From Cenococcum geophilum 1.58 (lineage: Eukaryota > Ascomycota > Dothideomycetes > Gloniales > Gloniaceae): a stretch of 64,000 bases of DNA. The notes beneath the pieces were generated by a model. It had not been told where the DNA came from. It was given only the letters and a program-made list of their open reading frames with translations, and searched no databases. Location of the stretch: positions 124,001-188,000 of the forward strand of contig KV748235.1 in assembly GCA_001692895.1 (NCBI GenBank). Reading direction: 5' to 3'. This document shows, piece by piece, positions 38,960 to 49,000 of the stretch. Positions within the stretch are counted from its first letter, which is position 1; the number at the start of each line of letters is the position of its first letter. A program made the position numbers and the translations under genes.

Positions 38960-39288
38960 GGTTACAGCCGACCACCGCATTAAAATTTGTGGTGGTTGAG
39001 ATGTTATAGAACTTTAACTAGCGGTTAAAGTTATCTAATTGGCCAAATTCTTGTTAAGAAACGCCATACGGACCGATTTAGGTGGCGGTATAGAGTTCTA
39101 CCGACCTTACTCACTAAACTAACCAATTAGGATTTTCTATGCCCGGCATAGAAAATCGCCATTGGCTTAGTTAAGGGCGGTAAGCAAAACTAATATCTTT
39201 GTGGTAGAAAATAGGCAACCCCGTACACTGCCTATTTTTAAGTTATCTATTCGGTTTAGGGACCAAACTATCTAGGGGAGAGGAGTAC
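38960..39288 (+). other. gypsy-B 3' noncoding region with two palindromes
   Basis: Palindrome one, 39010-39032, has arms AACTTTAAC and GTTAAAGTT around TAGCG. Palindrome two, 39131-39157, has arms GATTTTCTAT and ATAGAAAATC, extended by CCAAT and ATTGG. Segment 39062-39212 is homologous (reversed) to 4301-4435. Palindrome one recurs at the end of copia-2. Confidence 0.8.
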
Positions 39289-39475
39289 TGTTACGGCACT
39301 AACCTAACGCATACTATTTCATACTATCTCGTACTGTTCCCTACTGTTGGCTAGCCCACCACTAGCGACTTGGCGGCCGGCCCTACTATTTATATATAAT
39401 ACCCCCTTTCTACCTTCTTCCCCTCTTTATACTACAACGTAGTTATTTAGTCTACTTCATTACAGCATTGTAACA
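39289..39475 (+). repeat. 3' LTR of gypsy-B
   Basis: It is 187 bp and matches the 5' copy without indels; it is followed by the duplication gattt. Confidence 0.92.
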
Positions 39476-40440
39476 GATTTCTATATATAGTTAGATAAGA
39501 AAGTTATCTAGAACCACCTAATTATAGAAAAGGCCATAACTTATATTAAAGGAGCCTTAATTATAACATTAAAGGATTTAGAGGAATAGTTAAAGGACTA
39601 GAGAAGCGAGAGACGCATTTTAGTACCTGCGAATAAAGTCGCAATGTTTAAATTAACACGGTAAAGGTTTAAACTTAAGGATAAAGATAAGTTAAGAGTT
39701 AACCTAAAGCACCTAGTATACTATACGCTATTATAGATTATATGCGTGGATAATATATATAAAATGCATAAAAACCTAAAGGAAAAGAATTGGAAATACC
39801 CTATAAGGATATATTAGGCGCTAAATAAGCAATAATACTAAAATGCTAAGTATATACACGGATGGCATCTAACAGAAATTTAAGAGGAAGAAGACTTAAT
39901 ACTTTAGCTAGGAAGATTTCTTATAGAAGAATACTTAGATGGATAATAGTAGTGGAAATACCTAGAGAATATATGTCTATAGTATATTAAAGACAAAAAG
40001 CAAACTAGGTATTAGCTAAAGGATAAGCTAAGTATAATAGGATTAAGCAGCTAATAGTTAGGAAAAGTAGAGACCATAGAACTAAAGGGAGCTAGTAGTA
40101 GAGCCTTAGACCCTTAAAGAATTTAAGAATAATACCTAAATTTACAAGTTAATTGGTAAGATTAATAGTTTAAAGCACTAATAGATAGTAGAGCAATAAG
40201 GAACCATATTTTACTGGTAGTAGTTAAAAGAATGGGACTACCTTATAGATAGAAGGAGTAACCTTACCTATTAGTTACAATTTTAGGAGATCCAATAGCC
40301 TATAGAGGAGGGATTGTTAATCTTAAAATAGGACCTATTTAGCTAACCATTAAAGGAAAACAAATTAAAATGTCTTTTAATATTCTACTATTAGGACGGG
40401 ATAAGGCAGTATTAGGTATACCTTAGTTATAGAAATATTA

Positions 40441-41450
40441 TAATAGCCTTTTATATATCGTTCTTCGAACCTAATAAGGATCCCTAAATCCTCTTTATTT
40501 TCTAGTTTAATAAGCCACTTAGCTCTTAGTATACCTACTTTAGGCCTATTAGTAATTCTTTATATAGGTACTCTGTCCCTTATATATCCTAATATACTAG
40601 ATCTCTTATTTAGTTTCTGTTCTTACTATATAATAATTCTCTATCTAAATTCCTTTATGGTTTCTTTTGGTTTGCGTCTTATAGATAGATCCTTAAAGTC
40701 GTCTTACTTCTTAATTTTGGTATTAATATTTTAATCTAGTTACTAAGCCTTACTCGCAATTTCTTTAATAGTCCTTATTCTATTACTAAAATTTTAGTCC
40801 TATAAAATTCTTAATCCTAAGCTTACTTCTGTCTTAAGCTTTACTCTAGCCTTAGTTTAACTAGGCTTACTTAGTGTTCTTATCTCATCTTAAGAGTCTT
40901 AAATCTCACTCATCTTATCCTAAGAGTCTTATACTTTTAGGAAACTTTATCCTAAGCTTATTTGTATATTACTAAACTAAGCCATTACTCTACTCTATTG
41001 GTTATCGTCCATTATAGGTCCTTAAGCTTACCTTATCTTATCTTAAGAATCTTAGTTATCTCGCATCTCGTCTTAAGAATCTTAAGTTTCTGGCCTTTTA
41101 CCTTTATTAAGTAATGAGTTAGCACTAGTAATTATCTACTTGCTTAGTCTCTGTAAGACACTCCTCCTTTTATCTCGCAAAGTAATAGATATCGTATTTA
41201 GTAGGGTCTTATTCCCTACTAATGTTCCTTATTTTATAGTGGAATTATCCTCTGCTTCTTATATAATATCTTAGAGGTCTATATACTCCTAGTAAGCTAC
41301 CTTTATTACCTTATTATTATAAAATATTTCGCCTATATTAAACTTATCGTCTTTAATGTCCAATCTACGAACTAGTTTATTAGTTCCTCTACATCCTATA
41401 GGTTCTAGCTCTTATAGCTAATAGCTTACGCCATACTTAGTATCACCTAT
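40441..41450 (-). pseudogene. gypsy-A copy 2: gag, 5' part
   Basis: Reverse-complement sequence matches gypsy-A copy 1 gag at about 16800-17640, including the stretches corresponding to agtacctatataaagaatta (copy 1, near 17510) and agtatggcg.aagctattag (dot, the differing base; copy 1, near 16807). It ends abruptly at 41450 beside the pogo-type element. Confidence 0.7.
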
Positions 41451-41454
41451 AAAG

Positions 41455-42500
41455 CAGCTTAAAGTTTGCGATTATCCCTTAATTAAGAGGCTGATATACT
41501 AAGGTACAATTAGGAGGAAGGAACTCTACGCGCGTATTCTTAAGAAAGCTATTTTTAATAAGTATTTAAACAGCTACTTTATAGGCGCTAAAGCCGTTAA
41601 TTAAAAGCAGTATCTTTCTACCGTATATCCTTTTATTAAACTAGGTAAGCTACTTAAGTATAATTACCGTTATTATCTAGGTCTTCTTATTATACCTCCA
41701 TATAATATTTATTAAGGCTATATTAATGCAATTATGCGAAAAGTAATATGGCTTTAATAATAAGCTAATTATAAGAGGAAGCTTATCTAAGCTATTTATA
41801 TTAGAGTAATTACCTAAAGATATTTATACCTTTTACTTCTTTATTCTTAATAGAGCCTTAGTAACTAATATAGTATCTAGTATAGCCTTCTAAAATAGCC
41901 CTGTCTTATCTATATTATAGATATCCCTTAGCAAATAAGGCTTAATAATTACTTAAAACTCTACTATGCGATCTTTTACTTCTTCTATATTGGCTAAGGC
42001 AGCTTTACCGTATTACTTCCTCTTATAAATACTATTGCGAGATTTAAAGCCTTCTAACTAGCTAAGTAACCACTTTAGCTTAATTATTATCGCTAATATA
42101 GGTATTTATTGCTATAATTAAGTGGCGGTAGTACGTATAAGGTTGCTAGTAATAGGAATACAAAAGTTTTATAGGCGTTGGTGCTACTTAAAGAGAGCCT
42201 CCTCTAAAAGAAGTTGTTTAGCAGCTCTCTTTTACTCTTATATGCTTTACCCATATTATAATTTAGCTTAATTAAGCTATTAGAATTTATCGCTTAGTAT
42301 TTCTAATATTAAGGATTAATTAATATTATAATAAAGGAAGTTACTTACCTAGTAAGTAATCTCTAATTATAGTAGACCGGGGTGTTTTTAGTAGTAGGCG
42401 CGTATTTTCTAACACTTATAATTAGTAAAGCCGTAACGGCGTTACCTTATAGAATTTTAATGTCTTACTATAATAAATAAAATAGAATTAAGTATAGAGA
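41455..42500 (-). pseudogene. pogo/Fot1-type DDE transposase
   Basis: The minus strand carries the three acidic motifs of Tc1/mariner-pogo transposases: NIDKTGLF (first Asp codon 41906-41908), KILLLINGFSAYKVAV (Asn codon 41596-41598 where Asp is expected) and LPPNCTLVYQPLN.GIIANFK (Asn codon 41482-41484 where Asp is expected; dot is a stop). The N-terminal DNA-binding half is not readable. The enzyme would have excised and inserted its element at TA. Terminal repeats were not found; the lower border abuts gag at 41450. It is inactive through stops and two catalytic changes. Confidence 0.8.
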
Positions 42501-42559
42501 GTAAGATCTAAGGGTGATTTTAATGGATTTTAATCGTTATGTAATAGATTTAATAGCTA

Positions 42560-42905
42560 AACTTACGGTAAGTAAAGGTCAAATCCAGCGAATTAAAATC
42601 TGCTTATACCAATATTGGTAGTAGGTACTTAACGATATTGTTAAAAGTTAGATTATCGTAATATTATACCAAAAAAGGCTTAATTAAGGGTGTAGATCGT
42701 ACTGTAGAGGTTATCATTATATACCCTATATCGTATTAAGGATATTTAACTGTAGCTAATTACAACGATTAGATATAGAGGATTTAATAGGAGGTATTAG
42801 AAATAATAAAGGTTACTAAATTAAAAACGGGAATGCTATACCTTTAATAGATAACTTAGAGATAGAAGATATCTTTAAGGACAAAGATAAAAAGGAAGGG
42901 GATAG
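42560..42905 (+). other. 3' internal end of a third gypsy-A copy, with polypurine tract
   Basis: It resembles the reverse complement of 19841-19960 (tatacctttaRtaRataac, then a purine tract) and ends in the tract aaaaaggaaggggatag at the LTR start. No domain is readable. Confidence 0.55.
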
Positions 42906-43326
42906 TGTTACGGACCTTATATTAGCAATAGTACGACTATTAAGAAGAGATATAAACGGGTTAGTTAAGATAGTATAGGAGGCGCTAGAACCGATTAAGC
43001 TATAGAATAAAAGGTAGCTAAGTTATATAGCTAGTTACGTTATAAGTTTAAAATATAGGAATATAGAAATATAGAAACGTAATATACTAATATACTAATA
43101 TACTAACATACTTAGTATATTTCTTAAGCGCAGTATTATATATTTAAAGAACTACAGTCCCTACTTAGATAGTTCTCTTCTTTATAGTAAATCTTAGAAT
43201 ATAATTAGAGTTAATCTATTAGACAACTACTCCACTAGTTATTATTACGTTGTTAACTTTCTTATTATCTATATACCTAGCCTATTAATAAGTTTACTAT
43301 AATTCCTACTATAAGGCTTCGTTATA
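42906..43326 (+). repeat. LTR of gypsy-A copy 3
   Basis: It starts tgttacggacc and ends cttcgttata (ancestral CA end). It is 421 bp and homologous to the inverted LTR 19421-19840. It may be the distant 3' end of gypsy-A copy 1, which was interrupted at 19420. Confidence 0.8.
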
Positions 43327-44270
43327 CTAGGTCTAGGTCTCTACCTATATACTATATAAGCCGCTCAGTAAACTCTATATAGGCCTTTTAGTATAAGTAA
43401 ACTAATGGCCTAAAAGGTAATTCTTCTATAATAGCGCTAGATTCTAAATAGGGCAGTAAATAGCGGGCCGGCTAGTAAAAGGAGGTTTAATAATACTCCT
43501 TACAGCTTAAGGTTATTAAGGAGATTAAGCGGGTTATATAGGTCTAGAAGGTTAGTAAGAAAGCGGCTATATAGTAGGTTAATCTACAGCAGAAGTAGAT
43601 ATAGTACTTACTAAATTAGCTTTATAAACGGCTTTAAGCGGGTAAAAAGGCTTTAAAATAGTTATATATATAACTCCTAATAAGATACTAAGAGGTCCTC
43701 TATCGAAACCTTTGTTTATAGCCCCCTAGGGGTTTATTTTAGTGCCATATAAGTTTAATAGAGTGCTTTAGGGTGTTTATATAATAGCGGCTTATAACTT
43801 AAAATATAAATATCTTTATTAACCTATAGCCGATTTTTACTATTCTAGTATAAGTAGAAAGCGCTTAGTAGGCTCTGCATATAGCGCTTAATGAGTATTA
43901 AGAGAGTAGTATCGCTGGTAATTAAAAACCGACTGTAGATATAGGGTAACATCCACAGTTATTAAACGCACGGGCCTCCTCGCCCGCGTAATCGTAATTT
44001 AGCCGCTAATTTAGCTATACAAACGTAACTATAGATATACTATTGGTCTAAGAGACTTTTCTAGCATTTCTTAAGCAATCCAACTTTGTTTATATATAGA
44101 GCAGTTACCTTTTTTAACAAAATTAATCTGCACCCCTACAGCAGCTATTATCTTAGAAATACCGTTAAATTAATCCGTAGAAGCAGCTCTATAATCGGTG
44201 AGTATATTTACTCTATTAGCCCCCGCGATATTAAGCAGAAAGCGCGAGCGATTTGCCTACTTAGGCTTTA
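43327..44270. other. Unrecognised degraded sequence
   Basis: A stretch near 43510-43660 translates on the plus strand to Lys/Arg/Gln-rich helix-like sequence (KVIKEIKRVIQVQKVSKKAA), possibly the tail of a transposase. No family was recognised. Nothing else was identified. Confidence 0.3.
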
Positions 44271-44520
44271 TATAAGGCTTTGCATAAGGCTCTGCACAAA
44301 GCTCTACACGAAGCTCTATACCAAGCTTTACACAAAGCTCTGTACGAAGCTTTACACAAAGCTTTGCACAAAGCTCTACACGAGGCTTTATGCGAAGCTC
44401 TGCACGAAGCTTTACACTAAGCTTTATACGAAGCTCTATATAAGGCTTTGCACAAAGCTCTGCGTACGGAGGCTCTGCACGACGGTTCTGCGTACGAATG
44501 TTCTGCAGAGCATTTACGTG
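44271..44520. repeat. 12-bp tandem array of aagctctgcac-type units
   Basis: There are about twenty degenerate 12-base units (variants of gcacaaagctct / acgaagctttac). The reverse complement (agagctttgtgc, cagagcttcgtg) is the motif of the arrays at 29.6-31.3 kb, so the two loci are related. The open frame across it is a repeat artefact. Confidence 0.85.
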
Positions 44521-45047
44521 ACTGGCGATAGTCCTTTAGTAACCTTTCTTTGGCGTAGTTATAGCTATATTATACACTACAACGCGGATACTATATGTCC
44601 GCCAGGCTATAATAGGTTCTTTAAGGTAGCCATTATAGATCTATATAGGTTTTATATATATTAGCTAGTATTTAATAAAGTTATATATAGTTACGAGATT
44701 CCTAATAATGGTTTTTTTTTTTTAATAAAAACGATTATAAGACCCGAAAATACCTAATTAATAAAAAAAAAAAAATTTTAAAAGCCTAGGTTCTGTTATA
44801 TAATTAATTAACTTTAGGAAGTAATATAAAATATTAGTGTTGAGTTATTTCAATCTCCGCAATCTCCGCAACGCGGATATTGTTAGAATGCGTAAAAAAC
44901 CTCAGAAATGTGGCTCAGAGTAGTTTCGTACAATCGTAGTTAGTCAGCTTGCGGACCGATTAAAAATCCACACCAATGGAATCACGTCTAAGCTTGCTAA
45001 GGTAACACGTCTAAGCTCGCTAAGGTAAGTATTCTACTACTTACCTA
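44521..45047. other. Noncoding spacer with short direct repeat
   Basis: It contains T and A homopolymers (44712-44723, 44763-44775) and a tandem 23-bp direct repeat starting cacgtctaagct (about 44985-45030). It is less RIP-mutated than its neighbours. No gene was seen. Confidence 0.55.
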
Positions 45048-45307
45048 GCCACCCAAAAAACCACTAAAAATTAGAAAAACTGCACCCTAATATCCTAATA
45101 ACGGCTTAATAATAAATTCGAAAATTTTATAATTAGCCTTTTATACCTATTTTAAACATCTTATTAGATTTAAAAAGTAATCTATTAAGTAGCTCTAAAA
45201 ACATCTTAATTTAGCTTAAAATTGGGGGCCAAAACCCGATATCCTAATAACGACCAGGCTTCTTATATTAGAACTTTATTAAAAGTCTTAATATAGGCAT
45301 AAAAGGC
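45048..45307. mobile_element. Inverted-repeat element MITE-1, left part
   Basis: It starts TA|GCCACCC. The first roughly 100 bp are the reverse complement of 51496-51588 with transitions only in most of the overlap (shared: aaaactgcacc, aacggcttaataataaatt). It continues into an unpaired centre and is cut by copia-2 at 45307. Confidence 0.75.
45303..45307. repeat. Target-site duplication of copia-2, left copy
   Basis: aaggc here matches aaggc at 51496-51500. Confidence 0.88.
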
Positions 45308-45503
45308 TGTTGGGAATAAAGGCAAATGGTCACCATATAAGGCATATTGCCGTCACGTGTGGCAAGTTGCCATCACATGCCGCCGCGGCACTAGCGTAGT
45401 AAGGAACCTTAGGTTCCTTATCCCTTTCTTTAAGAAGAACACAGAATAATCATCATACTATCTACGAACCGTAGCTACGTGATATCCCCTTGTAAGTCCA
45501 ATA
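45308..45503 (+). repeat. 5' LTR of copia-2
   Basis: It starts tgttgggaataaagg and contains tandem variants of aaggca.attgcc (dot variable) and ggaaccttaggttcc, a 15-bp palindrome. It ends tccaata. Confidence 0.9.
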
Positions 45504-46051
45504 CTAATTAGTGGTTAACTTTACTGTTATACTACAGAATAGCTAGGTTTTTACCAAGAAGAGACGAGCCACTATACTAGTGCTACTCGTGCTAGAGGAA
45601 GCTGTCTTTTTAAGGTCAGAACTGGTCCTAAACCTTAAATAGAACTCTTCCACGAATCTAAGGATCTAAAGGCCAGAACTAGTCCTAAGCCTTTCTAAGA
45701 TTATAGATTCTTGCGTCTATTACGTAGAATAACACGCTTTACAAGTCTTCGCGATTTAAGGCTAGAACTAGTCCTAAGCCTTTTTAAAATTACGGATTCT
45801 TACGTCTATTACGCAGAATAATACGCTTTATAAGTCTTCGCAATTTAAGGCCAGAACTAGTCCTAAGCCCCATAACCGCAAATATATGTCACAAACGCGT
45901 ACTAAACAATAAACGCGTACCAAACAATAAACGCGTACCAAATAATAAACGCGTACCAAACAATAAACGCGTACTAAATGACAAATATACATCACGAACG
46001 CGTACTAAATAACAATCCCTACACTAATAACACTTCCCTCCCTCCAAAAAC
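45504..46051 (+). repeat. copia-2 leader with two repeat arrays
   Basis: An 89-bp unit starting aaggccagaactagtcctaa occurs at 45669-45757 and 45758-45846, with partial copies near 45614 and 45847. Then 45895-46003 holds about six copies of a 17-bp unit, aaacgcgtaccaaacaat with variants, each containing ACGCGT. It is noncoding and lies just before the gag ATG. Confidence 0.88.
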
Positions 46052-49000
46052 ATGGCTACGCCTACCTTAAATAACTAGAAAGACTCCTTACTACTAGGGG
46101 TAGCTAAGCACGCGAAACTTATTAATAAAGATTGGGATGAATTCGCCTTTAATATAACAACTTATACTGCAAAATAAGTTAACGGCTTTCTCTTACACTA
46201 TATTATATTTTACCAAAATAGATACTACGCCGACTTATAACTATGGGAGTATTTTAGGGAGAATTTTATGGGATAAACTGCTAATACCTGGGCACTTGGC
46301 AACGTTAATATTATTTAGGACTTTTAAGACTTCCTTTATAGGAATAGGGTATATATTACTAAGAACGGTAACCTAATTGCTAGTAATATTTAGGCCGTTA
46401 TTATTAGTATAGAAGAACCAATATAGACGGAAGCTAAGATTATACGTTAACTACGGAAACCTAAAAATAACCTATATTCTTCGGAAGGCAACTTTAATTT
46501 ATATTAAAACCCCTAGAATGCTAACCCCCTACCTAAAGCTACTCTCCCACCTAGAGGTGCTCTCCTACTTAGAGTTGCTCTGCCTCTACCTCCTCTACTC
46601 TAGCTAATTAGTAAGCCTTTACTATGGGAAGTCACAAATCTAATAAAGGTATATTTGGACGAAGAGAAGAAGTTTAGAGGAGAACTATATAATATGCTCG
46701 GAGTAAAACTATAGGTTTTTTATAACTGTTGCAATAAGGTTAGAATTTAACGCCACTAGTACTATTACGCTTTCTCTGTTATGTTAAAGGGACGGGCGGC
46801 AACATTCTATTATAATAATATTGTGGGTAAAAACTATAACTTTAATATAATGCTTCAGCTTATTAGAGCCCACTTTAAGACTAATAAGAATTACTAACTT
46901 TATATATTTAAATAGCGGGAGACTATATTTTAGAGAGTTATTACTTCTAACCTAATAAAGACTTATTTAGAGTGCCTTTAACTACTCTTTAATAAACTCC
47001 AGAAAATTTAATATAGCCTTACCAAAACTTACCAAAATAAGAATAGCCTAAAGGACTAGGTTATCTTAGTATGCTATAGCGTTCCTAAGTGCAACTTAGC
47101 GCTATATAAACCTATAGATACGTTTAAAGGAGTATATACTAAGCTACGCTCCGCTATAGGTACTATAATACAAATATAAGAATCTTAATAGTTCTATACC
47201 GAAAACCCTACCTAACTAAGTATTCCTAACTAATATAATTATAACTGGACTAATTAAATATATAGTGGCCGTAGTAGGGAATACGGAAGAGGGTATAATT
47301 AACATTAACTATAAGGTAATTATAGAGGTCCTTATAAAGGTTCATTTTGAAGTAATTACTAAAAGAAGTGCTATATTTATAAGAAGCCAAATTACTAGTT
47401 AACTAGACACTCCCTTAATAAGCAAAAAGAGGTATATAATAAGTTCCGTTAGAGTATAAGAAACATTAGAAATTGTAAGGTTACTATAGCCTACTTCTAA
47501 AGCTTCCTAGTTTAATATAAAGGCGTAGAAGACCTTAAAGGTAAGGTTAATAAGACCGAATAGCTCCTTATAGATATAGAAATTAAGGACTACTTACCTA
47601 ACTAATACTTTACTAAGTATAGTAAGGTAAATGGTATATAAACTATTACTATCCTTAATAACCAATCTACGCTCTATTCTATTACGAAGTTAGATATCTT
47701 TAACGAGCTAAAGAAGAGCTTTACGTTTTCCTTTAATAATAGATACTCGGCGAACGTCTTCTATAGTATTATGCCGGATACTAGAGCCGCAGGAGTATCT
47801 ATAGTAGGAGAACCTTAAGTTTAAGCCCTTTAGTAGCTTAATAGCTCTATTTAGATTAACTATTTAACGGCAGGCCAGCATATAATTCGTTTTGGTAAAG
47901 GTACTATAATCTCTCTCAGCACAATTAGGGTTTAAACCCCCTTAGGGTATATTAGTTTTTACGTTATTCCTACAAATACCCTATTTCTATTTTACATTAG
48001 AGATATAGATAAATTAGGTGTTAAGCTTAATAACCTTAAGAATATACTTATCTAAGGAAATAATCGGGTGCCCGTTATACGTAAGTAGGGTTACCCCTAG
48101 TTACTCCTTTATTAACTAGAAAAGAGTATTACTTAGAGCCACTTAACTAAGTTAGAGTTACACTAACTACACCATTATTTTGGCCACCCATCCGTTTATT
48201 AATTGCTTAGGGTTCTTTAGTAAGTAGGCCATAAAGTCAAGGTTAAGGCAATTAAGTATCTTATAAAGTATTACTATTACTACTAAATAAACCAAAAGTC
48301 CCCTAGCCGATTTAAGTTCACCCTTAAGAATAACTACGACTTTAACTTCTGTATCGTTATTAACGTTATATATCTTAGCGGCAAGCTAGTACTCTAAGTT
48401 ATTAACTTCTTACCCTCCTTCTAAGCCGTACAATTCTTAAAGGATATGTTAGCTAGGAACGCATAGGATACCCTTTAATTATACTAGATTAATATCTACC
48501 TAGGACCCCCTAATTAAATTGTCCATAATGTAGGAAAGAACTTCTTATCTATAGAGTTTTAATAATAGATAAAGGCAATAGCAATCGAGGTTAAGGAAGT
48601 CCCTATTAAGGTATATAATAGTATTAGAAAAGTAAAATAATATTATACGCCATTATGCCGCATATATAAGATTATCTCTTTAGAACTAAAGGACGCTAGT
48701 AAAGAACTTACCTTATAAATAGCTGTTAAAGCTATTAATAATTCTGCTAGCCTAGATAGACTCGTACCTACGTTACTAGTCTTTAGCACCTACCCTTAAA
48801 TAACTAACGATTCTCTACTATCTTCTTCCGTTATATAATAAGCCGAGGCTATCCGTAAGGCAATAAAGGAGGTGTAATGTCTCTATGCTACACGCCAGGT
48901 TAACAATATACTAGGAATAAGAAATAGCCCAAACACCTTAACTACGCTTAACCTGCCACTTTAGTCTAAGGTACGCGTATAGCGTAAAAAGGGAGAATAG

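Larger units (their letters stand above)
32561..39475 (+). mobile_element. Full-length Ty3/gypsy chromovirus gypsy-B
   Basis: Two LTRs of exactly 187 bp (32561-32747 and 39289-39475), beginning TGT and ending TGTAACA, flank gag and pol. The 5-bp duplication gattt proves the borders. Total length is 6915 bp. A polypurine tract (ctaggggagaggagtac) precedes the 3' LTR. The LTRs differ at about 14 positions, all transitions. Confidence 0.93.
32459..40440 (+). other. Inverted gag/protease segment of gypsy-A copy 2
   Basis: Plus-strand sequence 32459-32560 and 39481-40440 is collinear with gypsy-A copy 1 from 17645 to about 18690, i.e. the end of gag and the protease. On either side the same element reads on the minus strand: gag 41450-40441 matches 16800 to about 17640, and RT begins at 32458, matching about 18690 onward. 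The three pieces are exactly complementary in content, so one element with this segment flipped explains them. Short sequences around tataat are shared at the junctions. gypsy-B sits inside the flipped part. Confidence 0.65.
19421..41450 (-). mobile_element. gypsy-A copy 2, a chromovirus split by three insertions and carrying an internal inversion
   Basis: Parts on the minus strand from 5' to 3' are: gag 41450-40441; an inverted gag/protease segment 40440-32459; RT 32458-31614 and 29070-28900; RNase H 28900-28526 and 22200-21900; integrase 21800-20700; chromodomain 20690-20555; spacer; polypurine tract 19841-19861; and 3' LTR 19840-19421. Insertions are copia-1 (with target duplication), the satellite-filled inverted-repeat element, and gypsy-B (with target duplication). 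Gag is cut at 41450 next to a pogo transposase and no 5' LTR was found. Confidence 0.75.

Noticed and set aside
39001..39300. TGTTATAGAAC at 39001 as the start of an LTR
   Set aside because: The LTR pair and the gattt duplication place the 3' LTR of gypsy-B at 39289; 39001 is in the internal 3' noncoding region.
44086..44664. A 192-codon open frame
   Set aside because: Most of it is the 12-bp satellite; the rest has no recognisable domain and lies in RIP-mutated DNA.
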